A DNA stretch of 36,745 nucleotides from Anaerolineae bacterium (GTDB lineage: Bacteria > Chloroflexota > Anaerolineae > J102). Within the stretch, counting starts at the first letter, position 1, and every line of letters begins with the position of its first letter. The stretch is taken from NCBI GenBank assembly GCA_027002405.1, contig JALWZT010000312.1, forward strand, positions 1-36,745, read 5' to 3'. The position numbers and the translations under genes are program-made. Below the pieces are notes generated by a model that was not told the DNA's origin, did not search any database, and saw only the letters and a list, made by a program, of their open reading frames with translations. Shown in pieces: positions 7,220-13,905 of the stretch.

Positions 7220-8872
7220 TCACTCTTCCTTGAGCACCCCACCCCAATGATCCAGGGCCCGTTGCACCACGGGATGATCCACGAGGCGGGGTGGTGGAGT
7301 AGGATCAGGATCAGGATTAGGATTAGGATTAGGATTAGGATTGGGGTTGGATTCGGGGATGGGATCATCCGGGCTGAGGATGACCACGCTCATGGGCCGT
7401 CCTACGATCTGAGAAAGGCTTTGGTTGAGATGGTCAAGCCCGGCTTTGACTTGATTGCGATGGAATTCGTAGCGGAAACGAATGAAAAAGCGGTCTTTCT
7501 GCAAGGCCAGGGGTTCCCCCGAACGCAGCAGGGCCTGGAGTTTGGGGTCCACACGGCGGATGGCCCGGAGCAGTTGCTTCCAAACGTCGGCCAGCTCGCC
7601 GGACGCGGTGGGGGGGGATTCGGGCGGAGGGGAAGCCCCCCGGCTGTATCTGGGGGCTTGACGAGGGGGAGATGAGGCGGGAGGCCTTGCGGGAGCCGAG
7701 GGAGTAGTAGCAGGCCCAGGCGAGGGCGCAGTAACTTTTGGGGAAGGGGAAGACGCCGGGGCGGATGCTTTGGGCTGTTCCAGGCTTTCTCCCACGTGCA
7801 ACGCGTCCAGGAGGGCCAATTCCACCGGCAGATAGCCGGCAAAGGGGGTCTTCAGGGCCTGAGCTGCTTCGGTCAGGGCCCGGATGGTATGAATGAGCTG
7901 GGAGGCAGTGAAGCGTTTGGCCTGGGCCTGGGCCTGAGCCAGAAGACTGTCGGGCAAATCCACCAGGCTGGGGTCTTTGCCCACATTGAGCAACAGAAGC
8001 GTGCGGAGTTGGTCGATGAGCTGACTGACAAACTGGCTGAGTTCGATTCCCTTATCGATGAGCTCATGGAGCCGGGCCAGGACCTCGGCCGGGTCTCCCC
8101 CCGCCAGGGCATCCACAAACTCACTGATAGCCAGGCCCGAGACCATGCCCAAGACCTCCTGGACCAGGAGCTCGTCGATATCGGTGTGCCCATAGGCTGC
8201 CACTTGATCCAAAAGGCTGATGGCATCACGCATGGAGCCCGTGGCACTGCGGGCAATGATGCCCAGGGCCTCCGGAGTGATGGTCAGACCTTCTTTTTGT
8301 GCGATCTCGGCCAGATGCTGGCTTATCTGCCGGGTGCTGATGCGATGAAAATCGAAACGCTGGCAACGGGAAAGGATGGTGGCCGGGATTTTATGGGGTT
8401 CGGTGGTGGCCAGGATGAAGATGACATGAGCCGGGGGCTCTTCCAGGGTCTTCAGCAGCGCGTTGAACGCGCTGGTGGAGAGCATGTGCACTTCGTCGAT
8501 GACGTAGACTTTGTAGCGGGCCTCGCTGGGCGCGAACGCTACTTTTTCGATCAAAGCCCGGACGTCATCGACGCTGGTGTTGGAGGCCGCGTCAATCTCG
8601 ATGAGGTCCATGAGCCGCCCCTGGTTGATGGCTGTGCAAATGGAACAGCGATTATCGGGGCGTGCGTTCACATCTTCGGCCAGGCAGTTGACCGCTTTGG
8701 CCAGGATGCGGGCAGTACTGGTTTTACCCGTGCCGCGAGGCCCGGTAAACAGATACGCGTGGCCGATCCGTTGCTGGCGTAGGGCATTGCGTAGCGTTTC
8801 GGCCACGTGGTGTTGGCCCACGATCTCTTCAAAGGTCTGGGGCCGGTATCGCAAATACAGGGCATCGCTCAT
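7220..8872 (-). CDS. dnaX: DNA polymerase III subunit gamma/tau
   Basis: The clamp-loader ATPase. Domain I (about 1-180) has Walker A GPRGTGKTSTARI near residue 44, a Cys zinc module (NCLAEDVNARPDNRCSIC) and Walker B VYVIDEVHML; the sensor-1 region follows, then domains II and III to about residue 365. A Pro/Ser/Ala-rich linker (370-425) leads to a tau-type C-terminal domain (about 428-500). Between that domain and a short conserved-looking tail (DHPVVQRALDHWGG) lies an Asn-Pro x6, Asp-Pro x2 tract (residues 509-524). It is encoded by the same period-6 array found in many spacers of this window. The promoter -10 lies six nucleotides before the ATG, suggesting a leaderless message. Length is 550 residues. 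Confidence 0.96.
   Translation of the reverse strand: MSDALYLRYRPQTFEEIVGQHHVAETLRNALRQQRIGHAYLFTGPRGTGKTSTARILAKAVNCLAEDVNARPDNRCSICTAINQGRLMDLIEIDAASNTSVDDVRALIEKVAFAPSEARYKVYVIDEVHMLSTSAFNALLKTLEEPPAHVIFILATTEPHKIPATILSRCQRFDFHRISTRQISQHLAEIAQKEGLTITPEALGIIARSATGSMRDAISLLDQVAAYGHTDIDELLVQEVLGMVSGLAISEFVDALAGGDPAEVLARLHELIDKGIELSQFVSQLIDQLRTLLLLNVGKDPSLVDLPDSLLAQAQAQAKRFTASQLIHTIRALTEAAQALKTPFAGYLPVELALLDALHVGESLEQPKASAPASSPSPKVTAPSPGPATTPSAPARPPASSPPRQAPRYSRGASPPPESPPTASGELADVWKQLLRAIRRVDPKLQALLRSGEPLALQKDRFFIRFRYEFHRNQVKAGLDHLNQSLSQIVGRPMSVVILSPDDPIPESNPNPNPNPNPNPDPDPTPPPRLVDHPVVQRALDHWGGVLKEE
7301..7353 (-). repeat. Period-6 array inside dnaX
   Basis: On the plus strand, two AGGATC and five AGGATT units are followed by degenerate GGGGTT and GGATTC. 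The same array, often in the order AATCCT-GATCCGAATCC, is found in at least nine spacers here, for example near 605-630, 4042-4070, 11488-11512, 18036-18068 and 33780-33803. Here it is in frame and read as Asn-Pro and Asp-Pro dipeptides. Confidence 0.93.
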
Positions 8873-8878
8873 ATCTTG

Positions 8879-8907
8879 ATGGTAACATGTTCCGCAAGCC
8901 CCGTCAA
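8879..8907 (-). promoter_or_regulatory. dnaX: dnaX promoter, probable leaderless start
   Basis: On the minus strand, TTGACG (8902-8907), a 17-nt spacer and TACCAT (8879-8884) are preceded by TG one base before the -10 (extended -10). The -10 ends only six nucleotides before the ATG at 8872, so transcription should begin at or next to the start codon, and no Shine-Dalgarno sequence is seen. Confidence 0.65.
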
Positions 8908-9343
8908 GCCTGCTCCGTAAATAGGATCAGGATCAGGATTGAGGATTGTCAGGCCGAGGTTAGGCGCGAGCAGCACTAATCAGTAATCAGTTATCAGTTA
9001 TCAGTAGAGCCTTGCGACGTCATTCCGAGGGAGCGAAGCGACCGAGGCATGCCCTTCGCTTCCTCAGGGCAGGCTTCGCTCCCTCCGGTTGCTCAGCATG
9101 ACGAACATCTGCGGAGCATCTGCGCAAATCTGCGTCCTGTTTTCGTCGTTATGATGCTTCGCTCCCTCCGGTTGCTCAGCATGACAATATCTGCGTCAAT
9201 CTGTATCGCATCGGCGTCAATCTGCGTTCCCTTTTCATCGCCGTATCGACTTCATCGCCGGACGGGCGTAGCAAACGCCATACCCAATATCCAATACCCA
9301 ATATCCAATATCCAATATCCAGTATCCAATACCCCTATGGTAG
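8908..9343. repeat. Repeat-mosaic spacer upstream of dnaX
   Basis: No gene is seen. It has a CTATTTACGGAGCAG boundary (as its complement at 8911-8925), a period-6 array at about 8923-8945 and a period-7 ATCAGTA array at 8977-9006. A reversed copy of the ~120-bp palindrome lies at 9015-9103, with a fragment at 9151-9184, and CTGCGTCAAT units at 9106-9230. A fragment of the 133-bp repeat lies near 9241-9278 and a period-7 CCAATAT/CCAATAC array at about 9282-9333. At the right edge TGGTAGAAT (9338-9346) looks like an extended -10 promoter reading rightward. Confidence 0.8.
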
Positions 9344-9549
9344 AATAGAAAAGGGTGCGTCCTAAATGAGTTGGCGCCAGCCTCCTATCCGAGTGAACTC
9401 GGACTCTTTTAGGCGCTTCGCGCCGACGGTCGACCTCCGTCGACCGGATGACTGGACGGCGAAGGCCGTCCATTGGCCATAGGCCTTAAGTGTCCGACTT
9501 CAGTCGGTGAGTACAGCCTCAACCGAAATAGGACGCACCCAATAGAAAA
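9344..9549. mobile_element. 188-bp MITE-like insertion with 9-bp target duplication
   Basis: The element spans 9353-9540. Its ends are perfect 12-bp inverted repeats, GGGTGCGTCCTA (9353-9364) and TAGGACGCACCC (9529-9540), with further partial pairing inside. It is flanked on both sides by AATAGAAAA (9344-9352 and 9541-9549), a 9-bp direct repeat as expected from transposition. There is no transposase, so it would need one in trans. Inside lie successive short hairpins: CCGAGT/ACTCGG (9389-9402), GGCGC/GCGCC (9412-9424), GGTCGAC/GTCGACC (9428-9445), GGACGGC/GCCGTCC (9454-9471), GGCC/GGCC (9475-9485) and CCGACT/AGTCGG (9494-9507). The insertion falls between a candidate -10 and the TPR-type reading frame. 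Confidence 0.88.
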
Positions 9550-9559
9550 ACACCACAAC

Positions 9560-9724
9560 GTGGCCCTCATCCATGCCCAACGCCGGGATTGGGATGAAGC
9601 CATCCGGTGGTTCGAAGAAGCTATCCGGGCCAATCCCGCGGACCAGGACGCCCGCTCTGGGTTGGAAAAGGCCCGCCGTGCCCGGGACGCGGACGATATC
9701 TCATCTCCCGATCCTTCCTCCTGA
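9560..9724 (+). pseudogene. TPR-repeat remnant or tiny TPR protein
   Basis: The frame encodes one clear tetratricopeptide unit: [20 protein letters not shown] followed by [20 protein letters not shown] and a short acidic tail. A TPR protein normally has several units and an upstream helix start; here the reading frame begins abruptly at a possible GTG (9560) with no ribosome site. The 188-bp MITE-like element ends 19 nt upstream. Joining the flanks across one copy of the target duplication leaves no longer reading frame, because the sequence left of the element is a period-7 repeat. It could be a genuine 54-residue protein read from the extended -10 at 9338-9346, now separated from it by the element, or the 3' remnant of a longer gene. 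Confidence 0.5.
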
Positions 9725-9747
9725 TACGGTCTACCGGAGATTTTCCC

Positions 9748-10035
9748 ATGAAGGAACCTCGTCAACGCCTGGAAGCCCGCATCTACGGACGGGTCCAGGG
9801 GGTCGGATTCCGGATGTTCGTGCAGGATAAAGCCCGAGCCCTGGGCCTGACAGGTTATGCCAAGAATCGGTATGCCCCCCAACGCCATGTGGAAGTGGTG
9901 GCCGAAGGCCCCCGTCCCAGGCTGGAAACCCTGCTCCATCATCTTCATCAAGGCCCTCCCTTGGCCTGGGTGGAGCGGGTGGATGTGCAGTGGGGACCGG
10001 CCACGGGCGAGTTCCACGCGTTTTCCATAGGGTAA
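9748..10035 (+). CDS. acyP: Acylphosphatase
   Basis: A small cytosolic hydrolase of acyl phosphates, 95 residues as usual. The catalytic signature [16 protein letters not shown] (about residues 14-29) includes the phosphate-binding Arg, and GYAKNRY (about 37-43) supplies the catalytic Asn. In place of the usual NxxDGxVE turn there is a slightly longer [11 protein letters not shown]. The ATG at 9748 follows GGAGA at eight nucleotides. It is followed three nucleotides after its stop by the FecR-like gene, with which it is likely co-transcribed; no functional link is evident. Confidence 0.93.
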   Translation: MKEPRQRLEARIYGRVQGVGFRMFVQDKARALGLTGYAKNRYAPQRHVEVVAEGPRPRLETLLHHLHQGPPLAWVERVDVQWGPATGEFHAFSIG

Positions 10036-10038
10036 TGT

Positions 10039-11313
10039 ATGACCTCATCCACCGTTGAATCCCTGCCCCCCGAAACCTACGAGCGGGTCGGTCGCCAGGC
10101 ATGGGTCATCCTCTGGCTGGCTTTTGCCGCGTTTATCCTCATCATCACGGGAACGCCCCTGGGGCTGAACTGGTACATCCACAACGCCACCCGGCCCATG
10201 GCCGTGCGAGTGGAAGCGGTCACCGGCACGACGTTGATCCTGCCGGAGGATAAAGGGGAACCCATCGCGGTGGTGGAAAACACCTTGCTGCGGGAAGGGG
10301 ACCGGGTGCGTACCGATGAGGATGCCCGAGCCAACCTCTCTATCTTCGACTCCCCTGAAGACGTGGAGAGCCTGGCTTCGGTCCAACTACGCACCAATAG
10401 CGAGGTGGTGTTGGTCCGGGCCCGGCGTCCTCGATTTCAACGCAGTTCGCTGCCACGCCAGCTCGAACTGCACTTGCTTTCGGGGCGGGCACGGGTGACC
10501 AGTGGGAGCGAAGGGATGGATACCCACCCCCTGGAAGTGCATATTCGCACCCCTCAGGCCCTGATCAAAGTGCGCAATGGGAGCGCGGCCATCGCGGTCA
10601 ATAACGAAATGACCGAAGTCACCTCTCGCAATGGCCAGGTTTTGGTCAGTGCCCAGGGGCACGTGGTGGTGCTGGAAAAAGGTCGACGCACTACCGTGGC
10701 CATTGGTGAACCCCCTTCCGAACCCCAACCCGCGGATAAAAACCTGGTCCAAAATGGGGATTTCAGCCAACCACTGGAAAGTACCTGGCAGGTGGAAAGC
10801 ATTGTCGACGCCCGCGATTTGAGCAATGTCACCTTTGGCGAGGTGAGCGTCATCAACACGGGCGGCCGCAAGGCGGCTTACTTCCAAAGGGATGCTCAGG
10901 GCGAAGATGCCAATTTGCATAGCGAAACCGCGATCGTCCAAAACATCGACGCGGATGTGTTGGATGCCGAAAGTCTGATCTTGCGTTTTGATGTCCGTCT
11001 TATCAGCCAAAGCCTGCCCGGAGGCGGCATCCAATCTTCGGAATTCCCCATGATGGTTCGGATTGATTTCATTGACATTTACGGCAAACCTCAATTTTGG
11101 ACCCATGGGTTTTACATGATTGATCCCCCGCAGAACTGGCCGTTACGGGATGGGGATAAAATCCCGGGCCTGGTGTGGTATGCCTATGAATCCCCTGACT
11201 TCATGCAGAGCCAGACCTTCCCCCGACCGGCCAAAGTGACTCGGATCCGCATCTATGCCAGCGGCCATAACTACCGCAGCCAGGCGGCAGATATCGAGCT
11301 GATAGCCAAATAA
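10039..11313 (+). CDS. FecR-like single-pass membrane protein
   Basis: A 424-residue protein of unknown role. An N-terminal cytoplasmic stretch of about 20 residues is followed by one membrane helix (WVILWLAFAAFILIITGTP, about 22-42), so most of the protein should lie outside the membrane. Residues about 55-225 resemble a FecR-type domain: VENTLLREGDRVRTDEDARA, then HLLSGRARV and IRTPQALIKVRNGSAAI, the usual order in proteins that sense or scaffold at the cell surface. A C-terminal beta-rich region (about 235-424, starting NLVQNGDFSQPLESTWQVE) looks like a galactose-binding or carbohydrate-binding-like jelly roll. No FecI sigma factor lies nearby, so classical FecIR signalling is not indicated. 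A repeat module begins within 40 bp of the stop. Confidence 0.75.
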   Translation: MTSSTVESLPPETYERVGRQAWVILWLAFAAFILIITGTPLGLNWYIHNATRPMAVRVEAVTGTTLILPEDKGEPIAVVENTLLREGDRVRTDEDARANLSIFDSPEDVESLASVQLRTNSEVVLVRARRPRFQRSSLPRQLELHLLSGRARVTSGSEGMDTHPLEVHIRTPQALIKVRNGSAAIAVNNEMTEVTSRNGQVLVSAQGHVVVLEKGRRTTVAIGEPPSEPQPADKNLVQNGDFSQPLESTWQVESIVDARDLSNVTFGEVSVINTGGRKAAYFQRDAQGEDANLHSETAIVQNIDADVLDAESLILRFDVRLISQSLPGGGIQSSEFPMMVRIDFIDIYGKPQFWTHGFYMIDPPQNWPLRDGDKIPGLVWYAYESPDFMQSQTFPRPAKVTRIRIYASGHNYRSQAADIELIAK

Positions 11314-11520
11314 TGACCAGAGCGCGACGAATGCCCGCTCCCCGATACCGAGAAAAAGAGAACGCAGATTTGCGCAGACGCTTCGCAACGCTAATTCCCG
11401 CAGATGGCTTTATGTTTGGCTGCTGAACACTGAACACTGAATACTGAACACTCCCATTGTCGCATCGCTCAACGTTGTCCTGACGATCTCAATCCTAATC
11501 CTGATCCGAATCCTATTTTC
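11314..11520. repeat. Repeat spacer before the ACP gene
   Basis: It holds a GCCCGCTCCCCGATACCGAG module just after the FecR-like stop, and GCAGATTTGCGCAGA units at 11361-11406. A period-7 array of the ACTGAAC/ACTGAAT type lies at about 11421-11453, a CAACGTTG module follows, then a period-6 AATCCT array at 11488-11512. It ends with CCTATTTTCAAACCAG, whose last bases form part of the AGGAG ribosome site of the acyl carrier protein gene. Confidence 0.8.
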
Positions 11521-11536
11521 AAACCAGGAGCCTCCT

Positions 11537-11791
11537 ATGCCCCAATGGAATGAAACCACCGTCCGCGAAAAAATCCGTGACTACATCTTACGAGAGCTGG
11601 TCCGAGACCCCGATTACCCTCTGGCCGATGACGAAGGGATCATCACAGGTGGATTGATGGATTCCTTTGCCCTGGCCGATTTTGCGGTTTTTGTGGAGCA
11701 GGAGTTCGGGGTGTATATCCCAGACCCGGACCTCACGGTAGAAAAGATGGACACGCTGAATCAAATGGTCGCCCGCGTGCTGCGAGGATAA
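11537..11791 (+). CDS. Acyl carrier protein-like protein
   Basis: An 84-residue phosphopantetheine-binding carrier protein. The four-helix fold is visible with the attachment serine in GGLMDSFALADF (Ser at about residue 42), followed by VFVEQEFGVYIPDPDLTVE, the helix II/III region typical of ACPs that serve specialised pathways (D-alanyl-carrier or amino-acyl carrier types as well as polyketide). The ATG at 11537 has an AGGAG site contributed partly by the adjoining repeat boundary. No acyltransferase, ketosynthase or adenylating enzyme lies nearby, so its load is unknown. It is followed four nucleotides later by a TIGR00725-type gene. Confidence 0.85.
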   Translation: MPQWNETTVREKIRDYILRELVRDPDYPLADDEGIITGGLMDSFALADFAVFVEQEFGVYIPDPDLTVEKMDTLNQMVARVLRG

Positions 11792-11795
11792 CAGG

Positions 11796-12251
11796 ATGAA
11801 GGATTTCCGCATTCCTCTTGTGGCGGTGATTGGCGGCGCCCGGTGTTCGGAGCAGGAGGCCGCGTGGGCCGAGGCGGTTGGGCGCTTATTGGCCCGGCAG
11901 GGATTTGGCGTGGTGTGCGGAGGACGCGGTGGGGTCATGGCCGCTGCGTGCAAGGGTGCCAATCAAATGGGGGGTGTGACCGTAGGGTTGCTGCCCGGGG
12001 AGGATGATGGGGAAGCGAATCCCTGGGTGCAGATCGTGCTGCCCACAGGTCTGGGCGAAGCTCGCAATGCCCTGGTGGTTCGGGCCGGCGTGGGGGTCAT
12101 CGCCATTGGGGGCGGATATGGCACGTTATCCGAATTGGCCTTTGCCCTCAAATGGGGCAAGCCCGTGGCGGGCCTGGGGACATGGGAGCTGCCCGGCGTC
12201 TATGCCGCGGCTTCTCCCCAAGACGCCGTGCAATATGTATTGGCTTCATGA
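11796..12251 (+). CDS. TIGR00725-family Rossmann nucleotide-binding protein
   Basis: A 151-residue protein of the SLOG/LOG-like superfamily (TIGR00725 type). The family fold is clear: VAVIGGARCSEQE at the N-terminus, VVCGGRGGVMAAACKGA (residues about 39-55), VQIVLPTGLGEARNALVV, and IAIGGGYGTLSELAFALKWGKPV (about 103-125), the GGGxGTxxE signature. Related proteins bind nucleotides or sugar nucleotides and include cytokinin-type phosphoribohydrolases (LOG); substrate and role of this subgroup are not established. ATG 11796 follows GAGGATAACAGG. It is probably co-translated with the acyl carrier protein gene. Confidence 0.87.
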   Translation: MKDFRIPLVAVIGGARCSEQEAAWAEAVGRLLARQGFGVVCGGRGGVMAAACKGANQMGGVTVGLLPGEDDGEANPWVQIVLPTGLGEARNALVVRAGVGVIAIGGGYGTLSELAFALKWGKPVAGLGTWELPGVYAAASPQDAVQYVLAS

Positions 12252-12306
12252 AAAAACTGTCATCATCCCGCACCGCGACCTTCATCCATTGTTCATCCCA
12301 TGCTGG

Positions 12307-12312
12307 TAAACT
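12307..12312 (+). promoter_or_regulatory. Candidate extended -10, leaderless start
   Basis: TGGTAAACT, an extended -10 with TAAACT at 12307-12312, ends seven nucleotides before the ATG at 12320, the same geometry as at dnaX. No good -35 hexamer was found. It supports the signal-peptide start of the secreted protein over the upstream in-frame ATG. Confidence 0.4.
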
Positions 12313-12319
12313 GAAGGAT

Positions 12320-13459
12320 ATGAGCCGCTCATTGCTTTTTGCCATCCTTCTTTTTGCAGGCATCCCTCTCTTCATACTAGCCTCGTCTCTGGCCGGGCCC
12401 GCGTTGGCCCATCCTCAAGTGACCCCGACCGCGGTCCATACCCTGGACCTGCGGGTGCAAGCTTCGGCCGACGATACCAGTGTTCGCCTTTTAACGCAGG
12501 AGAACCTGGAGGACTGGGTGTTTTTGCGGTTGGGGTCCAGTGAAACGGGGTATGTGAATGGGCTGCGGTTTCAAGCCGTGGGCATCCCTCGGGGCGCTCG
12601 TATCCTGGAAGCGCATCTTCGCCTTTACAAAGGGAGCTGGCACAAGGCGTTTCCGGTGCGTTTGATCATCCAGGGAGAAGCCACAGGTGACGCCCAGGAC
12701 TTTCGCGACGCGCACCCCCTGGCCAGCCAACGCCCCCGTACAGGAGCATTGGTAGCCTGGACTCTGGATTCCCCTCCAGCCAACCTGGATTGGTTCGAAT
12801 CCCCCGACATGGCCCCTGTCATCCAGGAGATTGTGAACCGGCCCGACTGGGCTTCTGATCACGCGCTCAATGTGTTCCTGGCCGCGGCGTCAGGCAATGA
12901 ACTCAATCATTACCTGGATGTGATGAGCTACGATTGGGCGCCCCAATTCGCGCCCACATTGATGATTCGCTTTGAAGATTCCGGCGTACAACCCACAGCT
13001 ACGCCCACCAGTACCCCTACTGCGACGCCAGAGCCCGGCCGTTTGGCCGTTGAGCAAGCCCTGGACCTGGCTTGCAACACTCAGATGCAAGGCGACACCC
13101 GGCCGTGGCGCAACAATGTCACCCTTTATCACGCCTGCCAGCCCTATTGGCATGAAACCGGCCCCGAAGCCGTTTACCGGATATACATCCCCCAAGATGA
13201 TACCGACCTCACGGTTCAGTTGTATCCTCAGGTCGGGGAGGACCTGGATCTCTTTCTTCTGACGGGTGCGTATCCAGATGATTGTCTGAAAGGAGCGGAT
13301 GCCAGTTTGACCATGCCTCAACTGCGGGCGGGGACTTACTACCTGGCCGTGGATGGGTACGAAGGCGCGGCCGGGACCTTTGCCCTAACCACCTCGTGCC
13401 AAGTGCATCTGGGTTCGAGCCTTTACCTACCCTGGGTATGGAAGGAAAGTAATCAGTAA
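12320..13459 (+). CDS. Secreted protein: DNRLRE-like domain, Thr-Pro linker, PPC-like domain
   Basis: A 379-residue exported protein of unknown function. A signal peptide (LLFAILLFAGIPLFILASSL to about residue 29, AxA-type end ALA) is followed by a beta-rich domain of the DNRLRE/carbohydrate-binding type (about 40-215). That domain is marked by VFLRLGS, VGIPRGARILEAHLRLYKG, LIIQGEATGDAQDF and the near-diagnostic PVIQEIVNRPDWASDHALNV. A PTATPTSTPTATPEP linker leads to a C-terminal PPC-like domain (AVYRIYIPQDDTDLTVQLYP, DLDLFLL, AGTYYLAVDGYEG). The end, SLYLPWVWK, resembles the YLPLV tails common on secreted Chloroflexota proteins. The final ESNQ and TAA are read from a period-7 AATCAGT array. 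An upstream in-frame ATG at 12248 overlaps the previous stop and would add 24 residues. Confidence 0.8.
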   Translation: MSRSLLFAILLFAGIPLFILASSLAGPALAHPQVTPTAVHTLDLRVQASADDTSVRLLTQENLEDWVFLRLGSSETGYVNGLRFQAVGIPRGARILEAHLRLYKGSWHKAFPVRLIIQGEATGDAQDFRDAHPLASQRPRTGALVAWTLDSPPANLDWFESPDMAPVIQEIVNRPDWASDHALNVFLAAASGNELNHYLDVMSYDWAPQFAPTLMIRFEDSGVQPTATPTSTPTATPEPGRLAVEQALDLACNTQMQGDTRPWRNNVTLYHACQPYWHETGPEAVYRIYIPQDDTDLTVQLYPQVGEDLDLFLLTGAYPDDCLKGADASLTMPQLRAGTYYLAVDGYEGAAGTFALTTSCQVHLGSSLYLPWVWKESNQ

Positions 13460-13905
13460 TCAGTGATCAGTAATCAGTGAGAATCTGCTATGAAAATAGA
13501 ATGATCGCTGGTTGCTGAGAAATCGCCAGGCCGACGTTGGGCGAGGCGACAACGGGCGTGATGCGTGAAACGTGAAACGTGAGCTCATTACGCATTACGT
13601 ATTACGCATCACGAACTCGGCTTCCCGCGCCAACCTGGCCGCGAGGCGTTTTCATTCGTATCGGCGAACTGCCGTTCGTGGCGCCTGCTATGTAAATAGG
13701 ATTCGGATCAGGATTAGGATTGAGATCATCAGGACAACGTTGAGCGAGGCAACAACGGGCGTGATGCGTGAAAGCGTGAAACGTGAGAACCTTACGCATC
13801 ACGCATTACGCATTACGTACTCGGCTTCCCGCGCCAGCCTGGGCGAGGCGCTTTCATCGGTATCGGCGGGCAGCCGCTCGTGAAACCTGTTCCGAAAGTT
13901 CGAAA
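13460..13905. repeat. Repeat-mosaic spacer
   Basis: A period-7 AATCAGT array (13450-13481) runs out of the preceding stop codon. CTATTTnC boundaries, as complement, lie near 13492 and 13693. Paired inverted period-7 arrays (CGTGAAACGTGAAACGTGAG against ATTACGCATTACGTATTACG) lie at 13559-13613, and a second such pair at 13761-13820. GAGGCGTTTTCATTCGTATCGG modules lie at 13642 and 13847, and a period-6 array at about 13698-13714. No gene is seen. Confidence 0.8.

Noticed and set aside
7301-7353. Telomere-like repeat
   Set aside because: The unit is TTAGGA/TCAGGA rather than TTAGGG, it occurs in short internal arrays in many spacers, and nothing suggests a linear end.
9353-9540. A gene inside the MITE-like element
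   Set aside because: No frame covers the element without depending on its hairpin palindromes; the frame starting at 9473 only borrows its end as a false N-terminus.
12248-12319. Upstream start of the secreted protein at ATG 12248
   Set aside because: It overlaps the previous stop, which is attractive, but would put 24 polar residues before a normal signal peptide; kept only as an alternative.
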